Source of the DNA: Phascolarctobacterium sp. ET69
GTDB lineage: Bacteria; Bacillota; Negativicutes; Acidaminococcales; Acidaminococcaceae
DNA length: 64,000 nt
NCBI RefSeq assembly: GCF_023336935.1
Contig: NZ_JAMBLR010000002.1
Coordinates: 248,001-312,000 of the forward strand
Direction of reading: 5' to 3'
Positions 17,298 to 24,806 of the stretch are shown piece after piece (position 1 is the stretch's first letter; every line of letters starts with the position of its first letter). The notes under the pieces were generated by a model. It was given only the letters and a program-made list of their open reading frames with translations, had not been told where the DNA came from and made no database searches. Made by a program: the position numbers and the translations under genes.

Positions 17298-17846
17298 ATG
17301 AACTACGCGGCAATTAAAACACATGATGTCGCCAACGGGCCGGGCGTGCGCGTATCGCTGTTTGTAAGCGGCTGCACGCATTACTGCAAAGGCTGCTTTA
17401 ACCAGGAAGCCTGGGATTTTGACTACGGCCGGCCGTTTGACGCAGCGGCGGAAGAAGAAATTTTAAACGCTTTAAAGCCGCCGTATATTAAAGGCTTCAG
17501 CCTTTTGGGCGGCGAGCCGTTTGAACCCGCCAACCAGAAAGCCCTGCTGCCCTTTATGCAGCGCCTGCGCAAAATGTACCCCAATAAAACCGTATGGTGC
17601 TACACCGGTTACGACCTTGAAAAAGACCTGTTAACCGGCCGCCTGTGCGACTATGAAATTACGCGCGCCCTTTTGGACTGCATTGACATACTGGTAGACG
17701 GCGAATTTGTGGAAGTAAAAAAAGACCCCAACCTGCGTTTCCGCGGCAGCAGCAACCAGCGCGTTATCCGCCTTGCGGAAACCTTAAAAGAAGATAAAAT
17801 AGTTTTGTGGGACGACAACGAAGGTTTGTTTGAACCGGGGAAATAA
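17298..17846 (+). CDS. nrdG: Anaerobic ribonucleotide reductase activating protein
   Basis: 182 residues, a radical SAM enzyme that installs the glycyl radical on NrdD. The CTHYCKGCF motif supplies the three cysteines of the 4Fe-4S cluster, and LLGGEPFEP is the SAM-binding GGE motif. GGAGG precedes the ATG. Transcribed with nrdD and followed by a terminator. Confidence 0.97.
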   Translation: MNYAAIKTHDVANGPGVRVSLFVSGCTHYCKGCFNQEAWDFDYGRPFDAAAEEEILNALKPPYIKGFSLLGGEPFEPANQKALLPFMQRLRKMYPNKTVWCYTGYDLEKDLLTGRLCDYEITRALLDCIDILVDGEFVEVKKDPNLRFRGSSNQRVIRLAETLKEDKIVLWDDNEGLFEPGK

Positions 17847-17858
17847 TTGAAAAACAAA

Positions 17859-17893
17859 AACGCACTCAGATTTTATCTGTGTGCGTTTTTTTA
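17859..17893 (+). terminator. Terminator of nrdDG
   Basis: ACGCAC-CAGAT (17860-17871) pairs with ATCTG-GTGCGT (17875-17886), followed by seven T. Confidence 0.85.
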
Positions 17894-17910
17894 GTATATA
17901 TTTATTGATT

Positions 17911-18660
17911 TTATTTTACTTCAATATTTAATTCAATGCCATGAGGTATATTTGGATTCATAGCTTCTTTTAAATTTTCTGGAGTAGTTTGCAGATCTAC
18001 ATTGTTACGTACTTCAACTTCAAAATTTGTTCCGGCTGGATACTCAATATTTGTACCTTTCATAAAGAGGCCGCCAACTAAGCTTACTGCTGCTGCAACA
18101 GCGACTGCGCCTCCATCTGTTTTTCCTTTACCTTCTAAGCCTTTTTTTAGTGGTACAGTTATGTTATTTAAAGTTTTGATTTCTTTACCGGCTATTCTTA
18201 ATACACCTTTGCGTCCAAAACCGCCAGCTTTTTGTACTTCGTAAACATAGCCGATGCCTATGGTATCTTTTGGAATAACAATAACTCCATTTATAATTAA
18301 GTTTTCGACCATTTTAAATTCAACGAGTTGATTTTTCTTTAATTTTTTAGATGTAGCCATTTCCAATAATTCTACATTTAGCTTTGTTCCTTTTGGAATA
18401 TAAATATGCCCGTTTTCAACACCTTCAATAATTTGTTTTTTATTTTTATTTTTTTCTTCCTCCATAATTTTTGCAACTCGTTGTTTCATAGTTAGATTTT
18501 CTGGCTCTTTAGTAGTTTCTTCGTCAGCAAAAGGGTCATAATTTTCATTGACTACAACTTGTTTGTACGTAGCTTCGCTTGCAAAAACTACGGGCATATA
18601 TGTACTATTAATTAAAAAATTAGCACATAATATTGCTGAAAATAATTTTTTGTAATTCAT
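17911..18660 (-). CDS. Exported protein of unknown function with two PxGTxxxVEV-like motifs
   Basis: 249 residues from ATG 18660, which lies 10 nt after GGGAG; GTG 18669 and TTG 18663 are in-frame alternatives. The N-terminus (NYKKLFSAILCANFLINSTY) is a likely signal peptide ending near FASEA. A charged linker follows, then a beta-rich domain in which IPKGTKLNVEL (about residue 90) and YPAGTNFEVEV (about residue 215) look like two copies of one strand-turn-strand unit, with a glycine/alanine-rich segment between. This resembles beta-barrel domains of TrbI/VirB10-like or cell-envelope proteins, but no family can be named. Codon use is AT-rich compared with nrdDG. Confidence 0.65.
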   Translation of the reverse strand: MNYKKLFSAILCANFLINSTYMPVVFASEATYKQVVVNENYDPFADEETTKEPENLTMKQRVAKIMEEEKNKNKKQIIEGVENGHIYIPKGTKLNVELLEMATSKKLKKNQLVEFKMVENLIINGVIVIPKDTIGIGYVYEVQKAGGFGRKGVLRIAGKEIKTLNNITVPLKKGLEGKGKTDGGAVAVAAAVSLVGGLFMKGTNIEYPAGTNFEVEVRNNVDLQTTPENLKEAMNPNIPHGIELNIEVK

Positions 18661-18838
18661 CAATAACACTCTCCCATAATTATGATACTATATTAAAAAT
18701 ATTATATCATAATTAGTAACCTTTCGGAATGTTATAATATAATTTTGACAAGAGCTGCTATAAATAATAGTTGATTATAATATTTGATTTTTAAACATAA
18801 AAATTTAGTACTGATAATAAGAAAATTTGCTATTCCCT

Positions 18839-18864
18839 CATTCTTTTGATTACTCAAAAGAATG
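18839..18864. repeat. Hairpin of the interspersed repeat tail
   Basis: Perfect 11-bp arms CATTCTTTTGA and TCAAAAGAATG with loop TTAC. A near copy is at about 27190-27213, and a partial one (AAAGAATGAACATGAA) at about 39582. All are followed by purine-rich AT sequence. Probably the end piece of the larger interspersed repeat. The rest of 18670-18930 is AT-rich with no gene seen. Confidence 0.5.
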
Positions 18865-18937
18865 AGGATGAAAGAAAAAATTGATAATGCATAATTAAAG
18901 CCGCAACGTAAACAAAAACAAATAATAAATCCATAGT

Positions 18938-18966
18938 TTGCATTTGCAAAATACTTGTGCTATAAT
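18938..18966 (+). promoter_or_regulatory. Promoter of the 19-kb antitoxin sRNA
   Basis: TTGCAT (18938-18943), exactly 17 bp, TATAAT (18961-18966). The sRNA promoter of toxin locus 3 has the same two hexamers and spacing. Confidence 0.75.
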
Positions 18967-18972
18967 AACCTT

Positions 18973-19052
18973 ACAAATGGATAGAAGTGCTATCGAAATC
19001 AATTTGGTGCACGCAAAAACAAAAAACCGGGAGTTGCCGCTCCCGGTTTTTT
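18973..19052 (+). ncRNA. Antitoxin sRNA candidate of the 19-kb locus
   Basis: About 80 nt from the promoter to a strong terminator (ACCGGGAG 19026-19033, CTCCCGGT 19040-19047, then T6). Its 5' half (18977-19012) is a diverged direct copy of the plus-strand sequence over the toxin start region (19138-19170). It shares ATGGATAGAAG, ATCAATTT and CAC in the same order. The RNA is therefore partly antisense to the toxin ribosome site and start codon although transcribed 100 bp away. The direct-repeat logic is known from par/fst-type loci. Confidence 0.65.
19021..19052. terminator. Shared bidirectional terminator of the 19-kb toxin locus
   Basis: 8-bp GC-rich hairpin flanked by A6 and T6, so it ends both the plus-strand sRNA and the minus-strand toxin mRNA. 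Confidence 0.85.
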
Positions 19053-19076
19053 AATTGTGCTGGCTGTGAGTCGAAT

Positions 19077-19160
19077 TTATCTGTCCAGCCACTTGCAAAT
19101 ATAATACGAAATTACACTTGCTATGACAGATACAATTATGGATAGAAGAACATCTATCAA
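19077..19160 (-). CDS. Small hydrophobic type I toxin-like peptide
   Basis: 27 residues from TTG 19160, 9 nt after AGGAGG. It begins MIDVLLSIIVSVIAS, a single membrane helix, and ends with a polar KWLDR tail. Short peptides of this shape are toxins of type I systems. It is unrelated in sequence to the holin-like peptides elsewhere in the window. Promoter at 19204-19232; the convergent sRNA lies downstream. Function is inferred from size, hydrophobicity and locus architecture. Confidence 0.65.
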   Translation of the reverse strand: MIDVLLSIIVSVIASVISYYICKWLDR

Positions 19161-19203
19161 TTTAGCACACCTCCTTCCTGCCGGAAAGAGTCACAGCTTT
19201 TCT

Positions 19204-19232
19204 ATTATGCCTGTAAAATAAAATTTTGTCAA
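19204..19232 (-). promoter_or_regulatory. Promoter of the 19-kb toxin mRNA
   Basis: Minus strand TTGACA (19232-19227), 17 bp, CATAAT (19209-19204): near consensus. Confidence 0.75.
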
Positions 19233-19249
19233 TCTAACATTAAACAAAT

Positions 19250-19277
19250 AAAAAACGCCGCTGTTAAGGCGGCGTTT
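19250..19277 (-). terminator. Terminator of purC
   Basis: 9-bp arms AAACGCCGC (19253-19261) and GCGGCGTTT (19269-19277), followed on the minus strand by TTTTTTATTTG. Confidence 0.85.
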
Positions 19278-19279
19278 AA

Positions 19280-19319
19280 TCTGTACATCTGTACATCTGC
19301 ATATTTGCATATCTGCGCA
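19280..19319. repeat. Five tandem 8-bp units
   Basis: TCTGTACA, TCTGTACA, TCTGCATA, TTTGCATA and TCTGCGCA lie end to end between the purC stop and its terminator. A short imperfect microsatellite. Confidence 0.8.
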
Positions 19320-19331
19320 AGCAGGGTTATT

Positions 19332-20042
19332 TTATTTCCCTTCACCCGTTAAGCGGCGGATTACTTCGTGGTAGGCTTCTTCAACATTGCCCATGTCGCG
19401 GCGGAAACGGTCTTTATCCAGCTTTTCGTTGGTGTCCCAGTCCCACAGGCGGCTGGTGTCCGGAGTAATTTCGTCGGCAAGGATGATGTTGCCTTCGCTG
19501 TCGATGCCGTATTCGGTTTTAAAGTCAATCAGGCGTACTTTGCGCTGTGCCAGGAAGTCTTTTAATACGGCGTTGATTTTGAGCGCCATTTCGCGGATTT
19601 TTGCAATCTGTTCATCGGTTGCAAAACCAAAGGCTTCGCCGTAGTCGGGGCTGATCATCGGGTCATCAAGTGCATCGCTTTTGTAGTAAAATTCTACCAG
19701 CGGGCGTTTAAGCACATAGCCTTCTTCAACGCCCATTTTTTTGGCAAGGCTGCCTGCGGCAATGTTGCGGCATACAACTTCAACCGGAATGATTTTTACT
19801 TTTTTGCAAAGCTGTTCGCGGTCGCTGAGCTTTTTAATAAAGTGGTGTTCAACACCGTTTTTGCCGAGCAGGTCAAAAAAGAAGCTGGTAATGGTGTTGT
19901 TCATAATGCCCTTATCAACAATGGTGCCTTTTTTGGCGCCGTTTAAGGCAGTGGCGTCATCTTTATAATAGATAACTACTTCGTTGGGGTCGGCGGTGGC
20001 GAAAACTTTTTTGGCTTTGCCTTCGTATAACATTTCAGCCAT
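19332..20042 (-). CDS. purC: Phosphoribosylaminoimidazole-succinocarboxamide synthase
   Basis: 236 residues, normal length. It joins aspartate to CAIR with ATP in purine synthesis. Signature blocks are LYEGKAKKVF at the start, PVEVVCRNIAAGS, LIDFKTEYG and ADEITPDTSRLWD. It is alone rather than in a pur operon. The 5' UTR carries a hairpin (ATGCCCGG 20072-20079, CCGGGCAT 20087-20094) close to the start, without a following T run on the coding strand. Confidence 0.97.
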   Translation of the reverse strand: MAEMLYEGKAKKVFATADPNEVVIYYKDDATALNGAKKGTIVDKGIMNNTITSFFFDLLGKNGVEHHFIKKLSDREQLCKKVKIIPVEVVCRNIAAGSLAKKMGVEEGYVLKRPLVEFYYKSDALDDPMISPDYGEAFGFATDEQIAKIREMALKINAVLKDFLAQRKVRLIDFKTEYGIDSEGNIILADEITPDTSRLWDWDTNEKLDKDRFRRDMGNVEEAYHEVIRRLTGEGK

Positions 20043-20123
20043 GTGTTAAAACCTCTTTCTTTTATTAAGTAATGCCCGGCGTTTTTCCGGGCATCCTGGT
20101 TAACTTGTGTTTTTGATGTAAAT

Positions 20124-20152
20124 ATTTTAGAACTTTTAAAAGTGCTTGTCAA
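20124..20152 (-). promoter_or_regulatory. Promoter of purC
   Basis: Minus strand TTGACA (20152-20147), 17 bp, TAAAAT (20129-20124). Confidence 0.65.
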
Positions 20153-20233
20153 TTGTTTTTACAGAAATTTGTCTAATACATACGGCACAAAATCCACTAA
20201 ATTTTCAGAAAATAAAAACATTTACCTGAAGGC

Positions 20234-20262
20234 TTTACAAAATGTGTAAAGGGGGCTATAAT
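20234..20262 (+). promoter_or_regulatory. Promoter of glnN
   Basis: TTTACA (20234-20239), 17 bp, TATAAT (20257-20262). A start near 20269 would put the attenuator at the very 5' end of the transcript. Confidence 0.7.
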
Positions 20263-20270
20263 TACAGCAT

Positions 20271-20322
20271 AAGCAACAGCGAAGTTGCAGAACCATTTAA
20301 ACTTCGCGCGTTGCTTTTTTTA
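20271..20322 (+). promoter_or_regulatory. Attenuator in the glnN leader: terminator versus hexaloop hairpin
   Basis: A strong terminator is formed by AAGCAAC/GTTGCTT (20271-20277, 20310-20316) and GCGAAGTT/AACTTCGC (20279-20286, 20300-20307), followed by a T run, only 30 bp before glnN. An exclusive alternative hairpin GCAAC-AGCGAA-GTTGC (20273-20288) uses the same bases. Its six-base loop AGCGAA has A at position 1 and G at position 4, the rule for RNA hairpins bound by ANTAR antiterminators. Those normally bind two such hairpins; only one is seen here. Confidence 0.6.
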
Positions 20323-20352
20323 TTTTGTTTTTATTTTGAGGGGGACTAAAAA

Positions 20353-22434
20353 ATGACGAGTGTTCCGAAACTTTTTGGCAGCGAGGTTTTTAACGAAACT
20401 GTTATGAAGGACCGTCTGCCAACCGCTACTTACAAGGCTTTTAAAAATGCGGTTTTAAAGGGCGAGCTGTTGGATTTGCCTATTGCCAATATCATTGCCA
20501 ACGCTATGAAGGACTGGGCGCTGGAGCATGGCGCAACGCATTTTACGCACTGGTTCCAGCCGATGACGGGCATTACCGCCGAAAAGCACGAAAGCTTCAT
20601 CACGCCTACGGCGGACGGGCGCGTTATTATGGATTTTTCGGGCAAGGAACTGGTACAGGGCGAGCCTGATGCTTCGAGCTTTCCTTCCGGCGGGCTCCGT
20701 GCTACTTTTGAAGCGCGCGGCTACACTGCCTGGGACCCGACAAGCTATGCTTTTATTAAAGACGGCTGCCTGTATATTCCGACGGCGTTTTGCTCTTACA
20801 CGGGCGATGTGCTTGACAAGAAAACTCCGCTTCTGCGCAGCATGTGCTGTGTAGACCGTGCGGCAAGGCGCATTTTAAAACTGTTTGGCGAAAGCACCGA
20901 AAAGGTTATTACAACGGTTGGGCCGGAGCAGGAATACTTTTTGGTTGATAAAGATATGTACGATAAACGCCGCGATTTGAAGTTTGCCGGCCGTACGCTG
21001 TTCGGCGCAATGCCGCCGAAAGGGCAGGAGCTTGAGGACCATTATTTCGGCATTATCAAACCACGCGTTAAGGCGTTTATGAAAGAGCTTGACGAAAAAC
21101 TGTGGGAACTGGGCGTGCTTGCCAAAACCGAGCATAACGAGGTTGCACCTGCCCAGCACGAGCTGGCGCCGATTTTTGCAGGCACCAACATCGCAACCGA
21201 CCATAACCAGCTTACTATGGAACTTATGCAGAGCGTGGCACGCAAGCATAATCTGGTGTGCCTGCTGCACGAAAAACCTTTTGACGGCGTAAACGGCAGC
21301 GGCAAGCATAACAACTGGTCGCTGGGCACGGTTGAAGGTGAAAACCTGCTCAACCCTGGGGCAGAGCCGTATAAAAACCACCGCTTCCTGCTGTTTTTGG
21401 CAGCCGTTATTAAAGCGGTTGACGAATATCAGGACCTTCTGCGCATAAGCGTTGCCAGCGCAGGCAATGACCATCGCCTGGGCGCCAACGAAGCGCCGCC
21501 GGCGATAGTATCAATGTTTTTGGGCACCGAGCTTACCAATGTGCTGAAAGCCATTGAAGCAGGTGTTGAATATAAACCCGCAGACGAAGGCGAATTGAAG
21601 CTGAGCGGCAATGTGCTGCCTGCTTTGAAAAAAGACAATACGGACAGAAACCGTACTTCGCCGTTTGCATTTACCGGCAACAAGTTTGAGTTCCGCATGG
21701 TTGGTTCTGCCGCCTCCATTGCCGGGCCGAACGTTATTTTAAACGCCATTGTTGCCGAAGCTCTGGAGGAGTTTGCCGATAAATTAGAAGCAGCGGCCGA
21801 TTTTGATGCCGCAGTGGTAGAACTCGTCAGAGAAACCGTAATCGCGCATAAACGCATCATCTTCAATGGTGACGGTTATACCGATGCATGGGTTGAAGAG
21901 GCCAAATCGAGGGGGCTGCTCAATCTCAAATCCACTCCTGAAGCGTTGCCTTACATGGTTAAAGAGAAAAACATCAGCCTGTTTGTAAAACACGGCATCT
22001 TTACCGAAGCGGAAGTCCGCAGCAGGCTGGAAATTTCGCTTGAAAATTACAGTAAGGCAATCCGCATTGAAGCGCTGGCAATGCTTGATATGCTGTTTAA
22101 AGACATTTTGCCCGCCGCAGCACTTTACACTGCCGATTTAACGGCGGCAGCAAAGAGCAAAAAAGAGCTTGGCATTGCAGGCAGCTTCGAAACGGAGCTT
22201 GCTTCCAAAATTGCAACGCTCAGCAGCCTGCTTTACACAGATGCAGAAAAATTAAAAGCAGGGCTTGGTGACGTTGTAAAAACATCTGCACAGGCAGAGG
22301 CAGATTATTACCATGACGTTATTTTAAAAGACATGGGCGCTTTGCGCGAAGCCGGCGACGAACTGGAAAAACTGATGGGCGGCAAATACCTGCCGTACCC
22401 GACTTACAGTGAATTGCTGTTTGGAGTATATTAA
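20353..22434 (+). CDS. glnN: Glutamine synthetase, type III
   Basis: 693 residues, the length of GSIII (about 700) rather than GSI (about 450). It makes glutamine from glutamate, ammonia and ATP. GSIII signatures are HWFQPMTGITAEKHESF, SSFPSGGLRATFEARGYT, TVGPEQEYFLVD, AQHELAPIFAGTN and GSGKHNNWSLGT. It stands directly before amt and glnB, and ammonium supply and PII control fit this position. Transcription is probably governed by the attenuator in its leader; a terminator follows. Confidence 0.97.
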   Translation: MTSVPKLFGSEVFNETVMKDRLPTATYKAFKNAVLKGELLDLPIANIIANAMKDWALEHGATHFTHWFQPMTGITAEKHESFITPTADGRVIMDFSGKELVQGEPDASSFPSGGLRATFEARGYTAWDPTSYAFIKDGCLYIPTAFCSYTGDVLDKKTPLLRSMCCVDRAARRILKLFGESTEKVITTVGPEQEYFLVDKDMYDKRRDLKFAGRTLFGAMPPKGQELEDHYFGIIKPRVKAFMKELDEKLWELGVLAKTEHNEVAPAQHELAPIFAGTNIATDHNQLTMELMQSVARKHNLVCLLHEKPFDGVNGSGKHNNWSLGTVEGENLLNPGAEPYKNHRFLLFLAAVIKAVDEYQDLLRISVASAGNDHRLGANEAPPAIVSMFLGTELTNVLKAIEAGVEYKPADEGELKLSGNVLPALKKDNTDRNRTSPFAFTGNKFEFRMVGSAASIAGPNVILNAIVAEALEEFADKLEAAADFDAAVVELVRETVIAHKRIIFNGDGYTDAWVEEAKSRGLLNLKSTPEALPYMVKEKNISLFVKHGIFTEAEVRSRLEISLENYSKAIRIEALAMLDMLFKDILPAAALYTADLTAAAKSKKELGIAGSFETELASKIATLSSLLYTDAEKLKAGLGDVVKTSAQAEADYYHDVILKDMGALREAGDELEKLMGGKYLPYPTYSELLFGVY

Positions 22435-22460
22435 AACCGAATTTGAGTTTTGCTGCACAA

Positions 22461-22500
22461 CGGGGTGTATCTTAAAAGGTACACCCCGCTTTTGTTTTAG
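22461..22500 (+). terminator. Terminator between glnN and amt
   Basis: 9-bp arms CGGGGTGTA (22461-22469) and TACACCCCG (22480-22488), then CTTTTGTTTT. No promoter was recognised between it and amt, so amt may depend on readthrough or an unseen promoter. Confidence 0.85.
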
Positions 22501-22520
22501 TTACAGAAAAGAGGGCTAAT

Positions 22521-23921
22521 ATGAGGGGATTAATACATGGTTTACTGGCGGCAGGCGTGCTTTTGGGCATTCCGGGCACGGTGCTTGCCGCAGAAGGAGC
22601 GCCGGCAGTTGATACCGGCGACACGGCGTGGGTATTGATAAGTGCTGCGCTTGTAATGCTGATGACACCGGGGCTGGCGTTTTTTTACGGCGGCATGGTG
22701 CGCAGCAAAAACGTACTGACGACAATTATGCAGAGCTTTTTTATTGTGGCAATGGTAAGCGTGCAGTGGGTGCTGTTCGGCTTCAGCCTTGCCTTCGGGC
22801 CGGATATTAACGGCGTTATCGGCAGCTTGAGCTGGGCAGGGCTTACCGATATGGCGCTTTTTGCCGCTCCTTACGAAGATTATTCCGCAACGGTGCCGCT
22901 GTTTGCCTTTGCGGCATTCCAGTGCATGTTTGCGGTAATTACGGCGGCGCTTATTACCGGCGCTTACGCCGAACGCTTTAAATTTGGCGCGTTTGTGCTG
23001 TTTACCTTTTTGTGGACTACGTTTTTGTACGACCCCATGGCGCACTGGGTATGGGGCGTTGGCGGCTGGCTGCGCGATTTAGGCGCGCTCGATTTTGCGG
23101 GCGGCACGGTTATTCATATTTTAAGCGGCGTCAGCGGTTTGGTAGCCTGCATTATGCTTGGCAAACGCAGCGGCAAGGGTGTTGTGCCCATGCTGCCGCA
23201 CCATTTGCCGATGACGGTGCTGGGCGCAGCACTTTTGTGGTTCGGCTGGTTCGGCTTTAACGCAGGCAGCGCGCTTGGCGCTAACGGCCTTGCAGCCGGT
23301 GCGTTTGTGGTAACGCAGGCAGCGGCGGCAGCGGCAACCTTATCGTGGGTTGGCGCAGAATGGCTTGTAAACGGGCACCCCACCATGCTTGGCGCAGCAA
23401 GCGGCTGCATTGCCGGGCTTGTTGCCATTACCCCGGCGGCAGGCTTTGTAACTGTTGTGCCGGCCGTTTTAATCGGGCTTATCGGCGGCGTGCTGTGCTT
23501 TGCGGCAGTGGCCATTGTTAAGGCAAAACTCGGGTACGACGACGCACTTGACGCATTCGGCGTACACGGCGTTGGCGGCACCTGGGGCGCACTGGCAACC
23601 GGGCTTTGGGCAACAAAAACCGCAAACTCCGCCGGTGCGGACGGGCTTTTTTACGGCAACGCGCACCAGCTGTATGTACAGGCGGTAACGGTAGTGGTTG
23701 CCATTGTGCTGGCCGTTGTTGGCACCTACATAATTTTAAAAATAGTGGGCGCAGTTACAACCCTGCGTGCTGATGCTGCCGAAGAAGAAAGCGGGCTTGA
23801 CATTGTTGAACACGGCGAACGCGCTTACCGCCAGAGCATTATAAACGGCACGCCGCTTACTAACCTTGCCGTGCAGGAAGCACCGGCCTTTGCCGCCAAA
23901 CCGGCACCGGCGGGCAAATAA
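22521..23921 (+). CDS. amt: Ammonium transporter
   Basis: 466 residues: a signal-like first helix (LIHGLLAAGVLLGIPGTVLA) followed by eleven membrane segments. FFYGGMVRSKNVL is the Amt family start. The two pore histidines lie in DPMAHWVWG and FGVHGVGGTWGAL. It conducts ammonium under nitrogen limitation and is normally blocked by PII. glnB follows 15 bp downstream, the standard amt-glnB pair. Confidence 0.97.
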   Translation: MRGLIHGLLAAGVLLGIPGTVLAAEGAPAVDTGDTAWVLISAALVMLMTPGLAFFYGGMVRSKNVLTTIMQSFFIVAMVSVQWVLFGFSLAFGPDINGVIGSLSWAGLTDMALFAAPYEDYSATVPLFAFAAFQCMFAVITAALITGAYAERFKFGAFVLFTFLWTTFLYDPMAHWVWGVGGWLRDLGALDFAGGTVIHILSGVSGLVACIMLGKRSGKGVVPMLPHHLPMTVLGAALLWFGWFGFNAGSALGANGLAAGAFVVTQAAAAAATLSWVGAEWLVNGHPTMLGAASGCIAGLVAITPAAGFVTVVPAVLIGLIGGVLCFAAVAIVKAKLGYDDALDAFGVHGVGGTWGALATGLWATKTANSAGADGLFYGNAHQLYVQAVTVVVAIVLAVVGTYIILKIVGAVTTLRADAAEEESGLDIVEHGERAYRQSIINGTPLTNLAVQEAPAFAAKPAPAGK

Positions 23922-23936
23922 TTTACGGAGGCAGTT

Positions 23937-24299
23937 ATGAGACCGATTACCAAAATAGATATTATAACCAGAACCGAAAAACTGGACGAACTGAAAGTTG
24001 CTTTTGCGGAAATTGGCGTTACCGGCATGACGGTAAGCCAGGTGTTTGGCTGCGGTTTGCAGAAGGGGCATAAGGAAGTGTACCGCGGGCAGGCTTACGA
24101 TATTAACCTTGTGCCGAAGGTTAAAATAGAAACCGTTGTCTGCGAAGTCCCTGTGGACGAAGTTTTGCGCGTAGCCCAGAAAGTCCTTAAAACCGGTCAG
24201 CCCGGCGACGGCAAAATCTTTATCTACCCGCTGGCCAATGCAGTTAAAATCCGCACCGGCGAACAGGGCGAGGCAGCCATTATCGACGACCATAAATGA
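23937..24299 (+). CDS. glnB: Nitrogen regulatory protein PII
   Basis: 120 residues. It senses 2-oxoglutarate and ATP/ADP and controls Amt. The T-loop reads QKGHKEVYRGQAYDINLVPK; Y54 corresponds to the tyrosine uridylylated in enterobacterial PII. The B-loop TGQPGDGKIF and the C-terminal RTGEQGEAAI follow. The sequence around Y54 (AYDINLV) departs from the classic EYMVDFL, so modification is uncertain. GGAGG precedes the ATG. The stop codon touches repeat R2 copy A. Confidence 0.95.
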   Translation: MRPITKIDIITRTEKLDELKVAFAEIGVTGMTVSQVFGCGLQKGHKEVYRGQAYDINLVPKVKIETVVCEVPVDEVLRVAQKVLKTGQPGDGKIFIYPLANAVKIRTGEQGEAAIIDDHK

Positions 24300-24398
24300 G
24301 CGCCGCTTAGTGCCGGGTGATAGATACGGCAATAAGCGTAACGTAAAAGCCGTGCAAATTTCGCGATTGAATAAAGAGCGAAGTTTACGGTCCTTAAC
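24298..24398 (+). repeat. Two-hairpin repeat R2, copy A
   Basis: Hairpin 1 pairs CGCTTA-G-TGCC (24304-24314) with GGCA-A-TAAGCG (24328-24338), with a 13-nt loop. Hairpin 2 pairs AAATTTCGC (24356-24364) with GCGAAGTTT (24378-24386), with a 13-nt loop GATTGAATAAAGA. It starts at the last bases of glnB. Stem bases differ from copies B and C in compensating pairs. Confidence 0.8.
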
Positions 24399-24545
24399 AT
24401 CGCCCAATATAAGCGATCCTTTGGCGAAGCTTAGATTTTTAAATAATAACCAGCATAGACTGATAAACAGTAACGGCGGAGCTTATACAGATATAAAAAC
24501 ACAGCACGCCGTTATATAAAAACCCCACAGTCATCACCTTTCATT
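24399..24545. other. Intergenic stretch after R2 copy A
   Basis: No gene recognised. It contains a weak AACGGCG/CGCCGTT inverted repeat (about 24471-24512) of unclear meaning. Confidence 0.3.
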
Positions 24546-24581
24546 GCACTGCGTGCCCAAAGCGCCGCAGTGCGCTTTTTT
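24546..24581 (+). terminator. Terminator downstream of amt-glnB
   Basis: GCACTGCG (24546-24553) and CGCAGTGC (24566-24573), then GCTTTTTT. Confidence 0.8.
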
Positions 24582-24585
24582 AGCT

Positions 24586-24687
24586 GAGTCGCCACTTAGT
24601 GCCAAACAGAAGCGCAGGCAATAAGTGTGCCAGCGAAGCTATGCAAATTTTACGATTGAATAAAGAGTAAAATTTGTAATCCTAAAT
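24586..24687 (+). repeat. Two-hairpin repeat R2, copy B, plus a truncated start of another copy
   Basis: Hairpin 1 is CACTTA-G-TGCC (24593-24603) with GGCA-A-TAAGTG (24617-24627); hairpin 2 is AAATTTTAC (24645-24653) with GTAAAATTT (24667-24675). Both loops are 13 nt; loop 2 is identical to copy A. Immediately after, 24688-24705 repeats the first 18 bases of the element (GAGTCGCCACTTAGTGCC) and stops, as if a second copy was truncated. Confidence 0.8.
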
Positions 24688-24739
24688 GAGTCGCCACTTA
24701 GTGCCAAGCCTCTCATTACAAACCTTCCTGCCAAAAGTT

Positions 24740-24768
24740 TTATCAAACATCCATGAGTATGTTATAAT
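24740..24768 (+). promoter_or_regulatory. Probable promoter of crcB
   Basis: TTATCA (24740-24745), 17 bp, TATAAT (24763-24768), 38 bp before the ATG. The leader is too short for a fluoride riboswitch. Confidence 0.45.
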
Positions 24769-24806
24769 TAAAAATGCTTTTAAAATCATCAGCAGGGAGT
24801 TAAGCC

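Noticed and set aside
24238-24519. 93-codon frame overlapping the end of glnB
   Set aside because: It is out of phase with glnB, without a ribosome site, and made mostly of R2 sequence.
24769-24806. Fluoride riboswitch before crcB
   Set aside because: Only 38 nt separate the -10 from the start codon, and no crcB-motif sequence is present.
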